Assembly: GCA_000432015.1 (NCBI GenBank)
Contig: HF985375.1
Location: 1-12,004, forward strand
Reading direction: 5' to 3'
DNA from: Clostridium sp. CAG:1024
GTDB lineage: Bacteria; Bacillota; Clostridia; Christensenellales; CAG-138
Length of the DNA: 12,004 nt
Shown here: positions 8,224 through 12,004 of the stretch, in pieces
Position numbering within the stretch: the first letter of the stretch is position 1
How the letters are laid out: the number at the start of each line of letters is the position of its first letter
Notes under the pieces: generated by a model
What the model was told of the DNA's origin: nothing
Databases searched by the model: none
The model's input: the letters and a program-made list of their open reading frames with translations, nothing else
Made by a program: the position numbers and the translations under genes

Positions 8224-8308
8224 TTTCTTTCCTCCTTAATGATTGAAGTAGTTCTGGATGTTTCGACCATTCTTTCTATTCTGTTCAACCTCCTTATTCC
8301 GTATTGCT

Positions 8309-9171
8309 TTATGCCTGCTGTAAATAGTCTTCAATAACATCGCCGATATGATTCTCAAGAATGGCAACCGGTTTGTTTTCTAGCTTTCCCTGTAAAATGC
8401 GTTCGGCTTGCCACGGCAGATACTGATGCAGCAATGCGTATGGGATAGCAACGCTTTCAAGGTTCTTACACAAGGTCTCCGTTGCTTTTTTGACTGTCTT
8501 CTCAGAAAGGTAATATCGAGATCGATCGGACAAACTGAACGCTCTTTCGAACTTTTGTTGTTGCAATGAACCATGATAATGCTTTACCCAATACCTGTCG
8601 TTCGCAACCATTGCGGATTCCAGGTTTTCTCGGAATCTGCTGCATGTATCCGCCGTTGGTCCAGGTAACTCTCGCTCAACCATTTCTAAAGCGAACAGGT
8701 CTTCTCGGGCGGCAAAGGTCAATGCCGACCCAACCTTGCACCAAGGCATCTCCAGCGATAGCGAACAATACTCGGACAGCTTACAGTGATTAACGCAGGA
8801 AAGGCCTATTACCGTGGACTCGCAAGCTTTTGCCTTCAAGCTTTCAAGCGCCAGCATAATTTCCGATGTGCTTCCGGAGCGCGAAACCGGGACAATCACC
8901 GCATCCTTGGCCAAATTGGTATAACGCTCCGCATGGATTGCAACGTCGCCTGCGGCAACCGCAAAGGATGGCGTCGCAGATCGCATATTGACCGTATCCC
9001 CGCCATCGATTTTGCAAGAGAGAAGCTTGAGCCGCAGCCCATAAAAACAACAGATTTCGGTTTGGTTTTCAGCAGCAATTCCCGGATTGCTGTTAAATTA
9101 TCATCTAAATATGCCGCGCACGTTTCCATGGCAGCAAACTGATCCTGAATTTCCGAATAAATGAGACTCAT
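8309..9171 (-). pseudogene. SIS-domain sugar-phosphate isomerase/deaminase-like protein, frameshifted
   Basis: SIS proteins isomerise, deaminate or deglycate phosphosugars in the cytoplasm (GlmS isomerase domain, AgaS, FrlB). Codons 1-58 contain VVFMGCGSSFSLAKSMA (41-57), the phosphosugar-binding GCGSS turn. The frame then runs into unrelated residues. The neighbouring frame continues with DTVNMRSATPSFAVAAGDV and VPVSRSGSTSEIMLALESL, the second SIS signature (about 94-112). Restoring one G in the run at 8998-9001 (C4 on the plus strand) gives one 287-residue protein. The second SIS half is poorly conserved and the total is shorter than the usual 340 or so. The ATG overlaps the ROK kinase stop (ATGA). 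With the kinase and amidohydrolase remnant nearby, an amino-sugar-phosphate role is plausible. Either a broken gene or a sequencing error. Confidence 0.8.
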
Positions 9172-10094
9172 GATACGTTTCCCCTTTCCGTTGCTTCAAG
9201 CAGTTCAAATGCAAACTTCGCTGCGCCAAAGACGGCGGCGTCATTCCCCGCGGATGCATAAACAATCCGTGTGTTCTTCATATACGCGCAGACCTCATTC
9301 CTATAGCGTTCCGCCAACGTCTTTCCCCACACATCTCTCGTATCCGCGATGCCGCCGCCAATCAGGATTGCCTCAGGTGCGCATAGATTGGAGATATTTA
9401 TCATCAAAAGCTTCAGTCCGTCAATAAAATCATTCATTACGTTCAGGGCGATTGGATCTCCAGCGCGATAGCGGTCAAAGAACTGATAACCCGAACTCAA
9501 GCACTCTTTCCCCAATTGAAGATTATAGTTTTGCCAAAGAGCCGTCCCGCTCACATAGCGCTCAGCGCATCCCTTTTGGCCACAGGAGCACGGGAAGCCC
9601 TGAGGATGCAGAATAGTATGTCCGATCTCGCCCGCACCGTATCGGCTACCATACCAAAACCGCCCATGATCCACAATTGCTCCGCCAAGGCCTGTTCCAA
9701 TGATAATCCCTGCGACAACGTCAAACTCGCGAGCCGCACCTTGCCAAAGCTCCCCTTTGATCGCGCAATGACAATCGTTGTGTATGCAAATCGGAATCTC
9801 TCCCCAATCCGCCCGGAGTTCCTCGCCCAAATGCCTCCCGTCCCAGTTTGCATGAACGCCGCAATCCAAAATGATCCCCCTCACCGGGTCGATTCTGCCA
9901 TTGGCGCCAATACCGACAACATCAATTTGAAATTTTGATCGGAACTGATTGAAAATATCCGTGTAAATCTCAACCAAACAATCGCCATCTCTTTGGGGAA
10001 TGTTATACCGGACTTTGGACAGAATGTCGCCTTCCTGAGTTACAACTGCCCCAATAACTTTTGTTCCGCCGGAATCAATTGAAAGCGCATTCAT
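9168..10094 (-). CDS. ROK-family sugar kinase
   Basis: 308-residue ROK (repressor/ORF/kinase) protein that would phosphorylate a hexose or N-acylhexosamine in the cytoplasm with ATP. The phosphate-binding loop is DSGGTK (7-12). The catalytic aspartate is D107 in HNDCHCA, and GTGLGG (133-138) is the second ATP loop. The zinc site is complete: H159 in GEIGHT, and C169, C171 and C176 in PCSCGQKGCAE. It lacks the N-terminal helix-turn-helix of ROK repressors, so it is a kinase. GAGGGG lies 7 bases upstream of ATG. It is the first gene of the minus-strand operon and overlaps the SIS gene by 4 bases. A kinase is needed because uptake is by ABC, not PTS. Glucose, mannose, fructose or GlcNAc/ManNAc are all possible substrates. 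Confidence 0.92.
   Translation of the reverse strand: MNALSIDSGGTKVIGAVVTQEGDILSKVRYNIPQRDGDCLVEIYTDIFNQFRSKFQIDVVGIGANGRIDPVRGIILDCGVHANWDGRHLGEELRADWGEIPICIHNDCHCAIKGELWQGAAREFDVVAGIIIGTGLGGAIVDHGRFWYGSRYGAGEIGHTILHPQGFPCSCGQKGCAERYVSGTALWQNYNLQLGKECLSSGYQFFDRYRAGDPIALNVMNDFIDGLKLLMINISNLCAPEAILIGGGIADTRDVWGKTLAERYRNEVCAYMKNTRIVYASAGNDAAVFGAAKFAFELLEATERGNVS
10079..10093. promoter_or_regulatory. Catabolite-responsive element (cre) over the kinase start codon
   Basis: TTGAAAGCGCATTCA fits the published CcpA consensus type WTGNAARCGNWWWCA at every position on the plus strand and is near-palindromic. It overlaps the ROK kinase ATG (10092-10094) and lies about 106 bases downstream of the predicted transcription start. 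A CcpA complex there would act as a roadblock. This supports glucose repression of the operon in a CcpA-bearing Firmicute; no binding is shown. Confidence 0.6.
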
Positions 10095-10205
10095 TTTTTA
10101 CCCCTCTTTCCAGAAACAAATTAATCAAGTTTCTTTGTTTGAGTCAACTGACGAATATGGTATGCAATCAAAATGAGACTGGGTCGTCTGTTGTTTATGA
10201 TATTA

Positions 10206-10234
10206 ATTATAGAGCGATGCTACTTTTGCGACAA
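10206..10234 (-). promoter_or_regulatory. Sigma-A-type promoter of the sugar operon
   Basis: On the minus strand, TTGTCG (10229-10234), a 17-base spacer, then a perfect TATAAT (10206-10211). Transcription would start near 10199 and leave a leader of about 105 bases before the kinase ATG. The -35 box is weak (4 of 6), as expected for an activator-dependent promoter under an AraC regulator. Confidence 0.6.
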
Positions 10235-10251
10235 CGGACATGTGACCGCAA
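10226..10251. promoter_or_regulatory. Candidate operator: TTGCG-N16-CGCAA inverted repeat
   Basis: Half-sites TTGCG (10226-10230) and CGCAA (10247-10251) are 21 bp apart centre to centre, two helical turns, and the left one touches the operon -35 box. A palindromic ACATGT (10238-10243) lies between them. Position fits a regulator site shared by the divergent promoters, but five-base half-sites can arise by chance. Confidence 0.3.
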
Positions 10252-10275
10252 GTATGGTAAAATCGTCCGAATTGT

Positions 10276-10304
10276 TTGACATTTTTTATGGTTGGCTATA
10301 TACT
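10276..10304 (+). promoter_or_regulatory. Sigma-A-type promoter of the AraC/PocR regulator
   Basis: Consensus TTGACA (10276-10281), 17-base spacer, TATACT (10299-10304; 5 of 6). The predicted start of transcription is near 10311, about 25 bases ahead of the ATG chosen for the regulator. The strong match suggests steady expression of the regulator. Confidence 0.75.
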
Positions 10305-10335
10305 CAGCTGTATCATCATAGTTGGGGGCAATCAA

Positions 10336-11256
10336 ATGGCGTTGATCTTCAATTTTGAAAAGTTGGGAGAGCTTCTGAATAGCTTATACCTTATTACCAA
10401 TCGAAAAATAACCCTGAAAGATGACAACTTCAATGATGTTATTACGAGCAATACGGCTTGCGAATTCTGCAAACTGATTCAGAGCATGCCGCATGGACTT
10501 ACATTGTGTCAACAGTGTGATATGCGGGCTTTGACCCATGTGAGAGAAAAGAACCGACTTCACATCTATCGCTGCCATGCCGGCTTAATTGAAGTCGCCG
10601 TTCCCGTAATGGAGAAAGGCCAACTCCTTGCTTACCTTATGTACGGACAGGTTTTGGACGACTCTTCTTTAGAAGAACAATGGACGATCGTAGCGCAGCG
10701 CTGCAAATGGCATGACAACCTGTCGGCGCTGCACGATGCCTTTCACAAACTCGACCAGCTGGAGCGTTCTACACTTTTGGCATATGCAGATGTTCTGTCC
10801 GCCTGCGCCTCCTTTATATGGCTGCGGGAATATGTAAAACAGACGGAGCTCGATGAGCCTCAGTTGATTCTATCCTATATTGATAAAAATCATATGCGAC
10901 CATTAACGCTTCGAACGATTTCAAGCGAATTGGGGATTGGGCGAACGAAGTTGTGTGAAACCGCGAGGAAAGCCTTCTCCTGCAGCATTCATGATTTAAT
11001 ACTGCTGCGAAGAATCGACAGTGCAAAGAAACTGTTAACCACCAGCGACTTGACAATCGGGCAAATAGCGGAATCCGTTGGAATGAACGACTGTAGTTAT
11101 TTTGTGAAAGTGTTTAAAACCGCAACCGGATACACGCCTTCAAAGTATCGAAAACATGGAGATGCAGATAAAGAGCTCGACAACAATATGCCAGCCACAA
11201 CAGAGTATATGAATTTGATGAAAACTGAGGGCGACTTGCTTGACAACCATCTGTAA
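10336..11256 (+). CDS. AraC-family transcriptional regulator with PocR sensory domain
   Basis: 306-residue DNA-binding regulator. Residues about 5-165 form a PocR-type ligand domain with a cysteine set C42-x2-C45, C58-x2-C61 and C80, plus YRCHAGLIEVAVPV (78-91) and LMYGQVL (101-107), all typical of PocR. The C-terminal AraC domain has two helix-turn-helices at about 190-273; the second carries IGQIAESVGMNDCSYFVKVF and GYTPSKYRK. The ATG at 10336 is chosen because GGGGG lies 7 bases upstream and because the in-frame TTG at 10276 is the -35 box of its promoter. It is divergent from the sugar operon and is the obvious candidate to activate it in response to the imported sugar or a derivative. 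PocR domains bind small hydrocarbon or polyol ligands in studied cases; the ligand here is unknown. Confidence 0.9.
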   Translation: MALIFNFEKLGELLNSLYLITNRKITLKDDNFNDVITSNTACEFCKLIQSMPHGLTLCQQCDMRALTHVREKNRLHIYRCHAGLIEVAVPVMEKGQLLAYLMYGQVLDDSSLEEQWTIVAQRCKWHDNLSALHDAFHKLDQLERSTLLAYADVLSACASFIWLREYVKQTELDEPQLILSYIDKNHMRPLTLRTISSELGIGRTKLCETARKAFSCSIHDLILLRRIDSAKKLLTTSDLTIGQIAESVGMNDCSYFVKVFKTATGYTPSKYRKHGDADKELDNNMPATTEYMNLMKTEGDLLDNHL

Positions 11257-11389
11257 TGTGCGTATCTGTGATGGCGACTCGTTCAGATGTGAAGCCGGAA
11301 TCATCTTTACAGATGGATATGTTACTGGTTTTCGTGACCGCCCTGATGGAATTGCCATGCAAGGCATGAGGATATCATACTTCGCTTAA
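11240..11389 (+). pseudogene. Amidohydrolase (NagA-like) N-terminal remnant
   Basis: A 49-codon frame starting at TTG 11240-11242 with GAGGG 8 bases upstream, overlapping the regulator's last codons. It reads NVRICDGDSFRCEAGIIF, then TDGYVTGFRDRPDGIAMQGM, ending RISYFA. This is the small beta-sandwich pattern at the N-terminus of metal-dependent amidohydrolases such as N-acetylglucosamine-6-phosphate deacetylase (xNVRIxDG, IxxDGxIxxF, then a strand that should lead into PGxIDxHxHG). The expected metal-binding HxH strand is missing and a stop follows at 11387-11389, so the gene is cut right before its catalytic barrel. Overlap with the regulator implies co-translation in the intact ancestor. 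Assignment rests on pattern only; other amidohydrolases (dihydroorotase, deacylase types) are possible. Confidence 0.5.
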
Positions 11390-11643
11390 GGGCTGCGCCT
11401 GAAGGACTAGGCCGAAGCCCAAGATAAGCGGCCCGCACGGGATTCGACGCTCCATGCGAGCGCTTTTATCAACGATAAAGTCTTACAAATCCGCCCAAGC
11501 CTCCCACCCAAACGATACTCTGTGAATTCGGCCTCCTTGCGCATAGCGGCAACTTTATTCCGCGCGTCCGCGTACCGCCTAAATCGATCCGTTCATGAAA
11601 ACGCTCGTTACCCTGTTTTGTTGCCCCACTGGGTGCCCGGCAC
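11390..11643. other. Intergenic debris between amidohydrolase remnant and citrate synthase fragment
   Basis: About 250 bases without a recognisable gene. It begins with an imperfect hairpin at 11390-11420 (GGGCT and GCCT arms). On the minus strand a frame is open from 11592 to the stop at 11407, with a possible 45-codon ORF from ATG 11542-11544; its residues (for example ARNKVAAMRKEAEF, EYRLGGRLGRICKTL) match no family I know and no ribosome site is seen. The right breakpoint of the island falls between here and 11644. Confidence 0.5.
11448..11467 (+). terminator. Weak candidate terminator after the regulator transcript
   Basis: CGCTC (11448-11452), loop CATGC, GAGCG (11458-11462), then CTTTTA. 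The 5-bp stem and short T-tract are minimal for an intrinsic terminator. It is the only such structure found downstream of the regulator and the amidohydrolase remnant. Confidence 0.3.
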
Positions 11644-11991
11644 ATGGCGGAGATCAAGGGCTTTGCGGAGGACTTTGACCTGCTGCAAAAGGTGGAGGTG
11701 CTCGGGATCCCGCTGCTTCAGGAACGCCGACAGAGCGATGCGCCCATGTGCGCGAACGTGGACATGTATTCCGGTCTCGTTTACAGCATGCTTGGCATCC
11801 CGGAGGACGTGTTCACTCCGCTGTTTGCTTCCGCACGCATTACCGGCTGGTGCGCAAACCGCATTGAGGAGCTTGTGACCTGTCACCGCATCATGCGCCC
11901 TGCCTACCGCGCCGTGACCATCCACGGCCACTATACGCCGATAGGAGAGCGCGTGCCGCTTCTGCTGGAAGACAATGGCAACGCTCGGTGA
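11644..11991 (+). pseudogene. Citrate synthase, C-terminal fragment
   Basis: 115 codons matching the C-terminal third of citrate synthase, the enzyme condensing acetyl-CoA and oxaloacetate. Seen are CANVDMYSGLVYSMLGIPED (the catalytic-Asp-containing VDFYSG-type strand, here VDMYSG), VFTPLFASARITGWCANRIE (TPLFA.AR..GW..H/NR.EE) and RIMRPAYRAV near the end, which supplies the arginine-rich substrate segment. The preceding N-terminal two thirds, including the GHAVY histidine region, are absent: upstream codons are unrelated and a TGA lies at 11596-11598. The ATG at 11644 is an internal codon, not a true start. Higher GC than the island suggests a resident gene cut by the island's right boundary. 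Normally these residues sit after an A-E-x-K-G helix, which the fragment still begins with. Confidence 0.88.
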
Positions 11992-12004
11992 GACGCGCAT
12001 AATC

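Noticed and set aside
8220..8270. 16-codon minus ORF (MVETSRTTSIIKEERK) whose stop overlaps the binding-protein ATG
   Set aside because: Looks like a leader peptide position, but its ATG has no well-spaced ribosome site and the GAGGAAAG segment is the binding protein's own Shine-Dalgarno; probably chance.
9001..9001. Programmed ribosomal frameshifting in the SIS gene
   Set aside because: No slippery heptamer with a downstream structure was seen, and this family is not known to use it; mutation or sequencing error is simpler.
11425..11465. tRNA T-arm-like TCGAATCCCG on the minus strand
   Set aside because: Flanking bases do not pair as a T-stem, and no acceptor, D or anticodon arms are present.
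1..12004. CRISPR array, rRNA or prophage genes
   Set aside because: No regularly spaced repeats, rRNA-like conserved stretches or phage structural proteins were found.

Overview
The window looks like a chromosomal segment from a gut-type Firmicute (Clostridia, perhaps Oscillospirales; inferred, not proven). Pointers are strong AGGAGG-type ribosome sites, a CcpA-type cre box, a lipoprotein solute-binding protein with an ABC sugar importer that has no ATPase of its own here, and an AraC regulator with a PocR domain. It is an accessory sugar-catabolism island between two GC-rich host gene fragments. Hand counts of sample 60-base lines give 39 G+C at 61-120, 30 at 5461-5520 and 35 at 11821-11880.

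Left edge (1-1820): a ybaK/ebsC-type aminoacyl-tRNA deacylase gene with a one-base frameshift, then the terminal fragment of an IS3-family insertion sequence. The IS fragment is fused to the truncated 3' end of an MFS transporter gene. That transporter gene is decayed, with a TGG-to-TAG stop, two frameshifts and no recognisable start codon.

Centre (1882-10094, minus strand): a compact operon. In transcription order it encodes a ROK sugar kinase, a SIS-domain sugar-phosphate isomerase/deaminase-like protein (frameshifted as read), a lipoprotein sugar-binding protein, two sugar ABC permeases, a Gfo/Idh/MocA NAD(P)-dependent oxidoreductase, and a cytoplasmic DUF5107-like mutarotase-fold protein with C-terminal TPRs. 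Gene junctions are tight (4-base ATGA overlaps at two of them). A 13-bp hairpin separates the binding-protein and permease genes, and a 10-bp hairpin follows the last gene. A promoter with a perfect TATAAT lies upstream of the kinase gene, and a cre box overlaps the kinase start codon.

Right edge (10276-12004, plus strand): a divergently transcribed AraC/PocR regulator with its own TTGACA-N17-TATACT promoter. Its 3' end overlaps a 49-codon remnant that resembles the N-terminus of an amidohydrolase (NagA-like). About 250 bases of debris follow, then the C-terminal part of a citrate synthase gene that has lost its 5' half.

Reading the genes together: the importer brings in a sugar or glycoside; Gfo/Idh and the DUF5107 protein act on it in the cytoplasm; the ROK kinase and SIS protein feed the product into central metabolism. 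The amidohydrolase remnant hints at an N-acetylated amino sugar. No recognisable glycoside hydrolase is present, so the Gfo/Idh plus DUF5107 pair is the best candidate for an undescribed step. Several genes are broken, so the island is either decaying or this copy carries sequencing errors.
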